In this document: positions 1-8,384 of the stretch, piece after piece
Position numbering within the stretch: position 1 is the stretch's first letter
Layout: every line of letters begins with the position of its first letter
Assembly (NCBI GenBank): GCA_028874915.1
Contig: JAPPHA010000121.1
Span: 1 to 49,841, forward strand
Length of the DNA: 49,841 bases
Source of the DNA: Paracoccaceae bacterium
Lineage (GTDB): Bacteria > Pseudomonadota > Alphaproteobacteria > Rhodobacterales > Rhodobacteraceae
Direction of reading: 5' to 3'
Made by a program: the position numbers and the translations under genes
The notes under the pieces: generated by a model
Database searches by the model: none
The model's input: the letters and a program-made list of their open reading frames with translations, nothing else
Told to the model about the DNA's origin: nothing

Positions 1-50
<50 letters not shown>

Positions 51-217
51 CATTCAGATTCCGGCGAACATCCGCTCCCCCATCACGCGCAATGACCGCT
101 GAGGGTCAAGAGCAGACATACAGAGACCACCTGCCCGACGTCCGCTTTCTGGGACAACGCGGACCCAAATGTCTGCCCGGAAAAATTTGATTCGTTGGAA
201 TCGTTTGTGATTCCGTT

Positions 218-720
218 TTGGCCACCTACTCGTTAAGCAGGAGGTGGCCGATATGGACGCGCGAGAACCGAGGCCTCTACGAGCGCAAGGGCGCTCGCTA
301 TCCGAGCGAATTGAGCGATGCCGAGTGGGCGCTGATCGCGCTGCTGATCCCGCCGGCCAAGGCGCGGCGGGCGCCGCTGCGAGGTGATGAACGGGGTTCT
401 CTACGTTCTGGAGACCGGTTGCCAGTGGCGCGCCTTGCCGAAAGACCTGCCGCCGAAGTCCACGGCGCACGATTATCTCACGCTGTGGGATTGGGACGGC
501 ACGCTGGAGCGTGTCCATCACGCGCTTTACCTCATGGTCCGGGATCTCTGGTAAGCCGCGAGGTCTCGCCCAGCGCCGGGGTGAGCGACAGCCAGAGCTT
601 GAAAGGCACGGAAAAAGGGGCGCGCGCATCGACCCGCCGGGCTATAAGGTCAAAGGCAAGAAGCGCCGTCTCCTCGTCGACACTCTCGGCCTGATCCTCG
701 CCGTCGCCGTTGGGTCCCGA
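218..720 (+). pseudogene. IS5-family transposase remnant, frameshifted and truncated
   Basis: This is the decayed N-terminal half of an IS5-family transposase. Three reading frames must be joined to follow it: ENRGLYERKGARYPSELSD and AEWALIALLIPP (about 263-360), then the stretch with VLETGCQWRALPK and LTLWDWDGTLERVHHALY (about 381-551), then DSQS, IDPPGYKVKGKKRRLLVDT (about 590-690). These are typical of the group whose proteins begin MDARENRGLYERKGARYPSD. The natural start is the ATG at 253, which is already out of frame with the next residues. The catalytic C-terminal part is missing after about 720. The element cannot be active. It marks past insertion next to a truncated gene. Confidence 0.85.
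220..249 (+). promoter_or_regulatory. Hairpin masking the transposase ribosome binding site
   Basis: The 8-bp arms GGCCACCT (220-227) and AGGTGGCC (242-249) form a perfect inverted repeat with a 14-base loop. The right arm overlaps a strong Shine-Dalgarno sequence AGGAGG (239-244) placed just before the ATG at 253. Known insertion sequences such as IS10 and IS50 hide their ribosome binding site in such hairpins when read from outside promoters. A similar role here is inferred. Confidence 0.5.
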
Positions 721-730
721 AGGCCTCCAG

Positions 731-958
731 TCAGGTCAACACAACGTGGGAAGAACCGTCCCAAACCGGACGAAACAAATCAGGAAATCCTCGCCAGCCT
801 ACCCATAAAAACAACATGTGCGAGGCTGTACTGATCGCGCCGGTCATCCCGCTCGAAAGTCCGAGGCCTTCCAGGTGCTCCGCATAGTAGTGGACAACAC
901 GGGAATCCCGTTCTGGAACCACATCGGGCAGTGGCAAACCGAACTGTTTCGAAGGCAT
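731..958 (-). pseudogene. Truncated gene start, possibly an LLM-class flavin oxidoreductase
   Basis: An ATG at 958 is preceded by a good ribosome binding site (AGGAGAGAG). The first 35 or so residues (MPSKQFGLPLPDVVPERDSR, then AEHLEGLGLSS) look like a real protein start. They resemble the first strand and helix of luciferase-like (LLM) flavin oxidoreductases. After roughly residue 40 the frame (to 731) no longer looks like protein and runs towards the transposase remnant. I read it as a gene cut by IS-associated rearrangement. It lies downstream of phnA on the same strand and may once have belonged to that operon. The family assignment is weak. Confidence 0.4.
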
Positions 959-1362
959 AATCTCTCTCCTGTCAGTGTCAAAACCGACAGGAGTAGAGCA
1001 GATTTTCATGTGAACCTGATCAGTGGAAAAGGCGTGTCATGACAGTCACTTGGGATTCAAGGTTCCCACGACCATTTGGTTCCCAGAAAAGAAGGTGGCA
1101 CGGTTGCAGGGTCTCCTGAACGCCGCCGGTATCGACGTGGCCCGCACACGATTGTGGGCATGTGCAAGGAGATCCTGACCTGAGCGTTGCGCGACCATCG
1201 AGCCCATTGAGTTGCAAGGCGGACGGCAGGATTCTCACGAACGGTGCGCTACTGTTCTGGACCACATCGGTTCCGGATCGATGGGGAGGTCACGGTAAAG
1301 ATGCTGCGAGTTCTCGCATCGCCCATGCCGGGATCTCACGGCTCGGACAAGCACATCCAAAG
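959..1362. other. Gap of about 400 bases, no recognisable gene
   Basis: The stretch between the truncated gene and the 3' end of phnA has only short, unconvincing open frames on both strands. I see no RNA gene, no clear terminator after phnA and no repeat. It may be further debris of the rearranged region. Confidence 0.5.
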
Positions 1363-2610
1363 CTACGTCGCCCCGAGAACGTGATTCAAGGCAAGATCGT
1401 ATATGTCAAAGTTCCGTAGATGCGCGCTGTCCGGAAGATCGATTTTGCGGTTCATCAGCAACGGGACCTTCTGCTCTGTCAAGCCGCCATGACTTCGAAG
1501 TGGCTCTTTGAGAATTGAAAGATCATGCCGCTCGCGAGTGGTTCCAATCACTTTGTTCCGTGTCGATATGACAAAGATGTCACCTACCCGATCCTCATGC
1601 AGCTCGAAACGTTCGCACCCAGTGGCGCGATCAAGAGCGCAATCGACCCACTCCATTGCCTGGAGTTGGCCCAGGAGAGCAGTTTGGTCGACACTGTCAA
1701 CAAGATAGGCAGCGGCGAAGGACCCAAAGGACCCGTGATGTACCACATAGGGATCCGTGATCGGAAGAATGACGTGAGCCTTGCCCTCGCCCAACATTTC
1801 GTCCAGCAATTCCTGGAGATAGACGACATCGGGCAGCTTGTCGGAACCATGCTTGGCATTCATGCCGTGATCGGCGGTTATGGCGATGATACAGCCCATC
1901 TCGTCGAGTTGTGCCAAGTAACCGTCCATCATCTCATAGAACGCGTTGGCCACCGGTGTCCCCGGTGCGCACATGTGCTGTATGAAGTCAGTCGTCGAGA
2001 GATACATGATATCAGGACGGTCCCGCGCCATGGTCTTGACGCCGGCGGCCAGGACGAACTCGGACAGTCCGGCGGAATAGACGTCCGGTACAGGCAGGCC
2101 GACGAGGTCCAGGACGCCCTCAATTCCATGGTCGTCCATTGTCGCCGTTTCGGGGGTTTCGGCAGAAAAGCTGATCGCCGTTCCGTCGCCGAAGACCAGA
2201 CCCTTTCCCAACAGTGTGCGAAGCTTGTCCTTGGCAGTGATCGCGCAAACCTTGGCGCCGCGAGAGTGGAACCCTTTCAAGATCGTCTCGACCCAAAGGA
2301 ACTTCGGATCGTTCATCATCACTTCGGAATCGGTTTCCCGGTCGTAAAAGAAATTTCCGCAAATGCCATGCACGACCGGCGGGCAGCCGGTAACGATCGA
2401 GATGTTGTTCGGATTGGTGAACGAAGGAATGACACAATGGGCAATTCTATTGGTGCCGTCATTGAGGATCCGTTCGAAGTACGGCGCGACGCCCGCCTTC
2501 ACGGCTTCTTCGATATAACCTGGTTCAGAGCCGTCGATACAGACGCCGACGACCGGGTCCTTGGGCCATTCATAGGATCGCCCGTTTATTTCAATTGCGG
2601 ATTTCGACAT
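1363..2610 (-). CDS. phnA: Phosphonoacetate hydrolase PhnA
   Basis: This 415-residue enzyme of the alkaline phosphatase superfamily would split the C-P bond of phosphonoacetate to acetate and phosphate, using two zinc ions. The metal and nucleophile residues of the family are all visible: Asp26 (CIDG), the nucleophile Thr65 (SFTNPNN), Asp208 and His212 (TDFIQH), Asp247-His248 (ADHGMN) and His374 (RSHGG). The length matches the characterised Pseudomonas enzyme. The ATG at 2610 follows AAAGGAGA at good spacing. It lies downstream of the PhnDCE importer genes and the MFS carrier on the same strand, with a divergent LysR gene at the far end. The cluster therefore reads as uptake and cleavage of phosphonoacetate. 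Confidence 0.92.
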   Translation of the reverse strand: MSKSAIEINGRSYEWPKDPVVGVCIDGSEPGYIEEAVKAGVAPYFERILNDGTNRIAHCVIPSFTNPNNISIVTGCPPVVHGICGNFFYDRETDSEVMMNDPKFLWVETILKGFHSRGAKVCAITAKDKLRTLLGKGLVFGDGTAISFSAETPETATMDDHGIEGVLDLVGLPVPDVYSAGLSEFVLAAGVKTMARDRPDIMYLSTTDFIQHMCAPGTPVANAFYEMMDGYLAQLDEMGCIIAITADHGMNAKHGSDKLPDVVYLQELLDEMLGEGKAHVILPITDPYVVHHGSFGSFAAAYLVDSVDQTALLGQLQAMEWVDCALDRATGCERFELHEDRVGDIFVISTRNKVIGTTRERHDLSILKEPLRSHGGLTEQKVPLLMNRKIDLPDSAHLRNFDIYDLALNHVLGAT

Positions 2611-2658
2611 TGACCTGGTCTCCTTTCACGGATTCGAATTTCGCAAATCGTCATTCAG

Positions 2659-3864
2659 TCACGCGGCAGTGGTCCGAATGGCGACGGATGAGCGCAATTG
2701 CATGGCAAATGGCAAAGTGAAGAGTACAAGGAGGGACGCGATTGCCAGGGTGGCCTCGATACCAATCCGGTCACCCAACATGCCGTAAGCCAGCGGTGTG
2801 AAAACGCCAAATACCGTACCCAGCGTGTAAATGAGGCCGAACGCTCTCGATTGGCGGTCGCCTTCCACGAGATCGCCGACGGTGCCGTACACCACCGACG
2901 ATGTCCCGTTGAGCACCACACCAAGTATGGGGAGAACAGCAAACGCAGCGACATTCGGGAGCACCAGGACCAGAAGCATACCGGCGGCTGTCGCCACCTC
3001 AGTGACAACCACCATGCGAATCACGCCGAAGTACTCAGCCAGATAGCCGCACGCCAATTTTCCGGCAATTCCGCCTATGAGCAGCGCCGGAATGGCCTGA
3101 AGCGCCCAGCCTTCAGGCACGCCTTTCTCCAACATTAGAAAAACGACAAAGGTGAGGAAACCGGTTCGCGTGCCGTTATCGATTGCCGCGATCGCGCACA
3201 GGGAGGCAAACCCTCTGCGATGGACAATGCCCCAGCCCTTGCCCGCCGCCATATGTAATGCTGTTGGTACGCCGCCTGCCTTCAGTCTTGTGAGGGCGAC
3301 CATCAGCAATATGGCGACCACCACCATCACCACGCCGTATCCGATGGCTGGCACCTGCCAGGCAAAGCCGGCGGCCAGCAGCAGGCTGCACGAACCAGCG
3401 ACGATGAATTTGCCAACGTCGCCGGCGAAATTGTAGGTGCCGAGGGCGCCGCGATGGCCGCCGCCACGGTAGGCGGTACCGAGAATGGAAGAGCAGAGGG
3501 GGTGCTGCACAGCTTGGCCGACTCCAACCAGGAACAGCAGGATCAATAGAGCATAGAAACCGGAGGACATGCCCGCGAGAATGAAAAACACCCCGGTCAG
3601 CGCTGTGCCGGCGACCAACAAAACCCGTTCCCCCAGCCGCTCGGCAAGCAGGGCGGCGAGAATCTGACAGAGCGACATGGCAGTGCGGTGTGCGCCACGG
3701 ATCATTCCAATTTGCGCCAGTGACAGGCCGAATTGCTCCATCAGGACAGGCAGAATCACGTACAGCATGTCGCTCAGCCCATCGTGGGCGGCGTGGGCCG
3801 AACAACAGGTCCCGAGCACCCGCCGCTTCTTCGGGCGTTCTGGCAGATTCATCGAGGCGTCCAC
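2659..3864 (-). CDS. MFS transporter, fosmidomycin-resistance (Fsr)-like
   Basis: This is a membrane carrier of about 400 residues with some twelve hydrophobic segments. The region HAAHDGLSDMLYVILPVLM near the N-terminus, followed by an MFS loop around residues 55-80, is typical of the Fsr branch, whose founding member exports the phosphonate antibiotic fosmidomycin. The start is either the GTG at 3864 or the ATG at 3852 (MNLPERPKKRR); neither has a clear ribosome binding site. It sits 48 bases upstream of phnA in the same direction and downstream of phnE, so it probably belongs to the phosphonate operon. It could relieve phosphonate toxicity or be a second uptake or export route. The substrate is inferred from context only. 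Confidence 0.8.
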   Translation of the reverse strand: MDASMNLPERPKKRRVLGTCCSAHAAHDGLSDMLYVILPVLMEQFGLSLAQIGMIRGAHRTAMSLCQILAALLAERLGERVLLVAGTALTGVFFILAGMSSGFYALLILLFLVGVGQAVQHPLCSSILGTAYRGGGHRGALGTYNFAGDVGKFIVAGSCSLLLAAGFAWQVPAIGYGVVMVVVAILLMVALTRLKAGGVPTALHMAAGKGWGIVHRRGFASLCAIAAIDNGTRTGFLTFVVFLMLEKGVPEGWALQAIPALLIGGIAGKLACGYLAEYFGVIRMVVVTEVATAAGMLLVLVLPNVAAFAVLPILGVVLNGTSSVVYGTVGDLVEGDRQSRAFGLIYTLGTVFGVFTPLAYGMLGDRIGIEATLAIASLLVLFTLPFAMQLRSSVAIRTTAA

Positions 3865-4027
3865 AATGTTTCAAGTCACCTGTAACCGCGCTTTCATTCT
3901 CGCCGACGCTATACCTTGGAACTGGCCGTTTCCTTGTTCGCGCAATCGGCGCCAACCCACAGTTACCCGTCAACAGCGAATCCTACCGCTGCAACAAGGT
4001 ATCGCGTACCGTTGGAGCCTCTTGGAA

Positions 4028-4819
4028 TTAGTCTCCGCCGATTATCTTGGCGCGCAGGCGATTGCTCACCTGTTCCACCGAAACCACGAGCGAGAAAATG
4101 AGCAGAATGATCAGCGCTGCTGTTTCGTACTTGAACAGATCTATCGCGACTTTGAGCTCGATTCCAATTCCGCCTGCGCCGACCAGTCCCAGGATCACGG
4201 ATGCCCGCACGGCCTTCTCCATGGCAAACAAGGCATCGCTGGTGAAAGCCGGCATCGCGCTCGGCAATACGACCGACATGGCGACATCCAGACGGCTTCC
4301 GCCCATCGCCTTGACAGCTTCTTGGGGGCCGGGATCCTGTTCTTCAGAAGCTTCGGAAAAGAACTTCCCGAGGAAACCAATGCTGTCCATCATGATCGCC
4401 AAGGCCCCCGCGACCGGACCAAGCCCGACCACGATCACGAAGATCAGGGCCCAGATCAGGTCCGGCACCGTGCGGCAGAGCGCGATGAAAGCGCGAACGA
4501 CAAATCTGATGTATGGATGAGGCGTAAGGTTGCGAGCCGCGAACAGGACCAAGGGAAGACTGACGGCGATACCGAGCGTCGTGCCGCAGATCGCCATCAG
4601 AAAGGTTATCCAGAGCGAGTTTAACAGTCGCGGCAGGGCCTCAAAGTTCAGGGGCCACATCTGTCCGAGCAATCGGGTCAACCGGGGTCCGCCTTCAATG
4701 ATCGTGTAGAGATCGAAGTCGATGCCGTTGAAGGCCGTGATGATTAAGGCCAGGCCGACTACTGCGAAGGCGAATCCGGGTGGATTGAAGGCATGGAGGC
4801 GGGCGGGGGGCCTAGTCAT
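4028..4819 (-). CDS. phnE: Phosphonate ABC transporter permease PhnE
   Basis: This is the inner-membrane subunit of a phosphonate importer, about 263 residues with several membrane segments. It has the conserved permease loop (EAVKAMGGSRLDVAMSVVLP) that contacts the ATPase and the PhnE-type stretch FIALCRTVPDLIWALIFV. The ATG at 4819 overlaps the phnC stop codon as ATGA and has GGAG about ten bases upstream, so I prefer it. An in-frame ATG at 4834 would add five residues and has no clear ribosome binding site. It should pair with the PhnC ATPase and PhnD binding protein encoded just upstream. Confidence 0.9.
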   Translation of the reverse strand: MTRPPARLHAFNPPGFAFAVVGLALIITAFNGIDFDLYTIIEGGPRLTRLLGQMWPLNFEALPRLLNSLWITFLMAICGTTLGIAVSLPLVLFAARNLTPHPYIRFVVRAFIALCRTVPDLIWALIFVIVVGLGPVAGALAIMMDSIGFLGKFFSEASEEQDPGPQEAVKAMGGSRLDVAMSVVLPSAMPAFTSDALFAMEKAVRASVILGLVGAGGIGIELKVAIDLFKYETAALIILLIFSLVVSVEQVSNRLRAKIIGGD

Positions 4820-5600
4820 CGTCTTCGTCTCCATAAATGCTCGCCAGTTCATCGATCGACTTCGCATCGGCGCTGCAGTCCAGGTCTATGCGCCCGTCGC
4901 GAACGCCGAGTATGCGGTCCGCGTAGCGCACCGCATGGGACAGATCGTGAGAGACAAAAATGAGGGTCGCGTCTTGCTGGGCCACCAACCGCGAAAACAG
5001 TTCCATGATTTCTTCGCCAGCAACTGGATCCAGGCTGGCAACAGGCTCATCGGCGATCACGAGTCTCGGCCGTTGCATGAGCGCCCGTGCGATCGCGACT
5101 CGCTGCGACTGCCCTCCCGACAGTTCGCTGGCCCTGTTGAGGGCGCGGTCGGCCAAGCCGACCCGCTCAAGCAGGTCCATGGCCTCCTCGCGCAAATAGC
5201 CTGGCGCCAAGGCCTGGTTCCAAACCCGGATGCTCGGTCGATAGCGGACGATGGCGCCGTGAACAACATTGGTCAGCGCCGTCGCGCGGGGCACCAGGTT
5301 GTGCCGCTGGTGTACGAACCCGACCTGACGGAGGAGCTGGCGCCTCTTGCGTCCGCTGATGTTTTGCATCGGCTCGCCGTAGAGCCACTCTCCCTCGCTC
5401 TTCGATTGCGGGAACATCCCGAGAGACGCGCGCAAAAGTGTCGATTTTCCGGCCCCGTTACGGCCAATAATCGCAACCCGCTCGCCGTCGTCTACGGAAA
5501 AGTCGATCCTATCGAAAATCTTGAGTCCGTTGGCGAAAGTCAACGAGAGGGACTTCACCTTCAAGGCGCAATCGTCGGCCTTCACCCCCGAGAAACTCAC
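4812..5600 (-). CDS. phnC: Phosphonate ABC transporter ATP-binding protein PhnC
   Basis: This 262-residue ABC ATPase powers the PhnCDE importer. It shows Walker A GRNGAGKST (residues 46-54), the Q-loop region (VGFVHQRHNLVPRATALTNV), the signature LSGGQSQR, Walker B LVIADEP and the switch histidine in VSHD. The sequence around the Q-loop (RHNLVPRATALTNVVHG) is characteristic of PhnC rather than of general amino acid or sulfonate ATPases. The acidic tail DEDDD overlaps the start of phnE, so the two are probably translationally coupled. phnD lies 67 bases upstream. Confidence 0.92.
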   Translation of the reverse strand: MSFSGVKADDCALKVKSLSLTFANGLKIFDRIDFSVDDGERVAIIGRNGAGKSTLLRASLGMFPQSKSEGEWLYGEPMQNISGRKRRQLLRQVGFVHQRHNLVPRATALTNVVHGAIVRYRPSIRVWNQALAPGYLREEAMDLLERVGLADRALNRASELSGGQSQRVAIARALMQRPRLVIADEPVASLDPVAGEEIMELFSRLVAQQDATLIFVSHDLSHAVRYADRILGVRDGRIDLDCSADAKSIDELASIYGDEDDD

Positions 5601-5667
5601 CTCTGCGGGCGAACCCGCAGAGGTGCCTCAATTTGGCCGCCGGCAGGCGGCGGCATCAGATGGCTCA

Positions 5668-6534
5668 TCATTCATCAATGAACTTGGCGAGGTTCTCCGC
5701 ACCCACCGTTATGTAGGCTTGGCGCACGTATTCGTAGTCGGAATCTTCGACTGTCGGAATGAACTTGCCTCCGATGTACTTCTTGTTATCTTCACTCGTG
5801 AGCGCCGCCTCCATGAGCATCGTTGCGTTCTCCACGAAAGCCGCGCGAATCTTCTCCACATTTTCGGCGGGGACATGGGCCCCAGCGACCAGGACATCGT
5901 TCGGCAGGTCCGGGCCACGGGCAGCGACACGTATACCGACGTCGGGGAACGCCATACGAATGTTGATCACATGCGATGAACCGACAGCAATGGTGTCGAC
6001 ATCGCCTTGCAGCATGGCCTCAATGGACACGCCCCGATGGATATTCAACGCCGTATAGTCCTCGTTTGGCATGTAGCCGATGCTGGCAAGCAGCTGGGCC
6101 GGTGCCAAATGGGTCGATGTGGACCCCACGTCACCAAAGGCAACGATCTTGCCCTTCACGTCGGCCAACGTCTTGATCGGCGATTCGTTGGTGACCAACA
6201 GCGATGTGTAATAGTCGACGCGTTGCCAGGCAACCACGGGTATGGCTTTGGCACGTGCCCGGAACACGATGTATTCGGCCGGTCCCGTGAGAATGTAGTC
6301 GACATGACCGTTGGCCATCGCTTCAACGGCCGCCGTACGGCTATTGACCGGAAAGTACTCGATTGTGTCGCCGGTTACTTCTTCCAGCGCAGCGACAAAA
6401 TCCCCGTAATTGGTTTGCAGCTCTTCAAGACCGGTGAGGTCGGTCACGCCGAACTTTATCGTGTCAGCCTGAGCCGCACTTGCCATAAGCAACAAGGCAA
6501 CCGCGCCAGCCAGAATCTTCTTGACGTTTGACAT
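5668..6534 (-). CDS. phnD: Phosphonate-binding periplasmic protein PhnD
   Basis: This is the 288-residue solute-binding subunit of the importer. The first 22 or so residues are a classical signal peptide (MSNVKKILAGAVALLLMA, cleavage after AQA). The mature protein begins DTIKFGVTDLTG and contains the PhnD pattern of a type II binding protein (YFPVNSRTAAVEAMANGHVD and VTNESPIKTLADVKGK). The ATG at 6534 is preceded by GGGGGAGGA. An upstream in-frame start at 6582 would bury the signal peptide and is unlikely. It is the first gene of the minus-strand operon phnD-phnC-phnE-MFS-phnA, reading away from the LysR gene. Confidence 0.9.
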   Translation of the reverse strand: MSNVKKILAGAVALLLMASAAQADTIKFGVTDLTGLEELQTNYGDFVAALEEVTGDTIEYFPVNSRTAAVEAMANGHVDYILTGPAEYIVFRARAKAIPVVAWQRVDYYTSLLVTNESPIKTLADVKGKIVAFGDVGSTSTHLAPAQLLASIGYMPNEDYTALNIHRGVSIEAMLQGDVDTIAVGSSHVINIRMAFPDVGIRVAARGPDLPNDVLVAGAHVPAENVEKIRAAFVENATMLMEAALTSEDNKKYIGGKFIPTVEDSDYEYVRQAYITVGAENLAKFIDE

Positions 6535-6985
6535 TAGGTATCCTCCCCCTGAATGAAATACGAAGATGCGGGGAATTCCCATCTCGCTCCGATCAATCCC
6601 ACGTGCGCGACTTTTTGAGCAAATGTCCGCAACAGCATGACGAGATCGGACCTGGGAGCCGTATCCTTACTATTTGAATAAGCCCTTCAAGTCGATTCGG
6701 CCAATACCAATTGCAAATACAATCATGCAATTTTTTAATAATATGGCGTGGCGACATCTTCCAGATGATCTTTAATTTTTTTCTGTGCGATACCAATCGA
6801 AATTAATTTCGGTCACAGTTTTCAAATCTGGCGATTTTCATGCGATTTCTCGATTGTCGATCGGAATGCACTATGCCGAACTTGATGTTGGCAAGGCTGA
6901 TCAATCCCCGATTGCGATTCTCGTGGTTCTGTCTAATCATCGGGACGCGGTGGATTTCATGGAACCGCGAAAAGGTGGAGTGGCA
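6535..6985. promoter_or_regulatory. Divergent control region of phnD and lysR
   Basis: About 450 bases, clearly richer in A and T than the flanks, separate the phn operon from its LysR regulator. Two dyads stand out: TTGCA-N10-TGCAA at 6711-6730 and the perfect 14-bp palindrome CGAAATTAATTTCG at 6798-6811. LysR-type regulators bind such interrupted dyads near divergent promoters. These are the best operator candidates, but I cannot assign exact promoter elements. Confidence 0.5.
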
Positions 6986-7891
6986 ATGAGGATCGCTTGG
7001 TTCGAAGATTTCCTTGCGCTGGTAGAGGCAGGAAGTTTTTCCCGGGCCGCCCATCGCCGGAACGTGACGCAGCCGGCATTCAGCCGCCGGATCCGGCTGC
7101 TTGAAGAGTGGGTTGGCGTCACCCTGTTTGATCGGAACGGCTGGCCTATCCGACTCACGGACGGCGGCCGCCAACTCGTGCCGATTGCCGAAAACGTCAC
7201 TCACCAGATCCATCAGGGACTGGAGAACATTCGGCAGACGGCGAAAGGCGCGAACACCATGAAGTTCGCGGCGACGCACACTATTTCAATCCTCTTCTTT
7301 CCCGATTGGTATCAGTCGATTCCCGGCAACACGACGGATGTCCCCTTGAGCCTCGAATCCAACCATATGAACACCTGCGCCAGGTATCTCACCCACGGGC
7401 TGTGTCACTTTATGCTCTGCATTTGGCACCCTGACGCGGATCTGGGGTTCGATCAGTCGCTTTTCGAGTTCTCGGTAGTTGGCTTGGACCGTTTGATCCC
7501 GGTTTCCGCTCCCGATGCCGAGGGTTTGCCGATCCATGCGCTTCCCGGAACACGGCAAGCCCCGGTTAAGTACCTTTATTTCTCGGAAGCTTCGGCGCTC
7601 GGCCAGATCGTTGACGCCATGCTGGCACGTCATGACGCCCCTGTGTTCGTAAAGAAGAGTTCTTCCTCGCCTCTCGCCGGTGCCTTGAAATCCATGGCGG
7701 AGAGCGGATTGGGCGTCACGTGGATCAACGAGATGTTGGCAAGAATTTCCATCGGCGAAGGTTCACTTGTACTCGCGGGCGATCAGAGCTGGTGTATCCC
7801 GGTCGAAGTCCGAATTTTCCGTGCCAGAAACCCGCTCCCTCACATGGCCGAAAACTTCTGGAGCCTGATATCCGACAAGAGCGCTTGTTGA
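6986..7891 (+). CDS. LysR-family transcriptional regulator of the phosphonate cluster
   Basis: This is a 301-residue regulator. Residues 1-60 form a LysR winged helix-turn-helix (FLALVEAGSFSRAAHRRNVT, then QPAFSRRIRLLEEWVGVTLF). The rest is a periplasmic-binding-like effector domain. The ATG at 6986 is chosen because AAGGTGGAG precedes it and the domain begins there. A longer frame from 6785 lacks support and would run through the palindromes. Being divergent from phnD and near phnA, it resembles the known LysR regulator PhnR, which activates phosphonoacetate use in response to the substrate rather than to phosphate starvation. That role is inferred. Confidence 0.85.
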   Translation: MRIAWFEDFLALVEAGSFSRAAHRRNVTQPAFSRRIRLLEEWVGVTLFDRNGWPIRLTDGGRQLVPIAENVTHQIHQGLENIRQTAKGANTMKFAATHTISILFFPDWYQSIPGNTTDVPLSLESNHMNTCARYLTHGLCHFMLCIWHPDADLGFDQSLFEFSVVGLDRLIPVSAPDAEGLPIHALPGTRQAPVKYLYFSEASALGQIVDAMLARHDAPVFVKKSSSSPLAGALKSMAESGLGVTWINEMLARISIGEGSLVLAGDQSWCIPVEVRIFRARNPLPHMAENFWSLISDKSAC

Positions 7892-8384
7892 ACTCAGCAT
7901 TGCTCCTGGATCGAACTCGGTGCCGCGATCATCGGGAACATCGACGGTAGGCCCGACGCCTGCCGGATGCAGGATTTCGATCGCTTGCCTGGCTTATCGA
8001 CGAATTGCCGCACATCGACGTCCCAACTGGCCGCCTGGGTCGACGAACCGATGGCGAAGTGGTGGAAGACGCAGATCTCCGGCAGCCCGCTGACCTCCGA
8101 TGTCGAAACCGCCACGGCGGCCGCGCGGCCATTGTGGTAGCACCGGAGATGGTGATGTCGATCCCATCCTGAAGCGCCGAAAGCTCGGTCCACGACAGCG
8201 ATAGCGCTGCCCGTCCCGGATGCCACCGCGATTTCGACAAAGCCGACGGGCTTGCTGACGCCGCTACGGCGGTGTGGCAGAACCCGCGGCGTCAGCCCCA
8301 AAATGTCTTCGGCGACCCTCTCCCCTGGCCTTTCGAATGTTCTGCGAGCCGTCCCTGCGCTCGAATTCCGCCACCAAGTCATGC
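7892..8384. other. Gap of about 490 bases, probable gene debris
   Basis: No frame on either strand gives a convincing protein, although minus-strand frames stay open in continuation of the DmdA-like remnant. The content looks like decayed coding sequence of unknown origin lying between the lysR gene and the demethylase fragment. Confidence 0.4.

Noticed and set aside
1525-2613. Open frame of 362 codons antisense to phnA
   Set aside because: PhnA has all catalytic residues on the minus strand; the other frame has no protein-like features.
7892-8384. Possible trimethylamine/betaine methyltransferase (MttB-like) fragment
   Set aside because: A short plus-strand stretch reading like LIDELPHIDVP was suggestive, but no longer alignment or second motif could be found in any frame.
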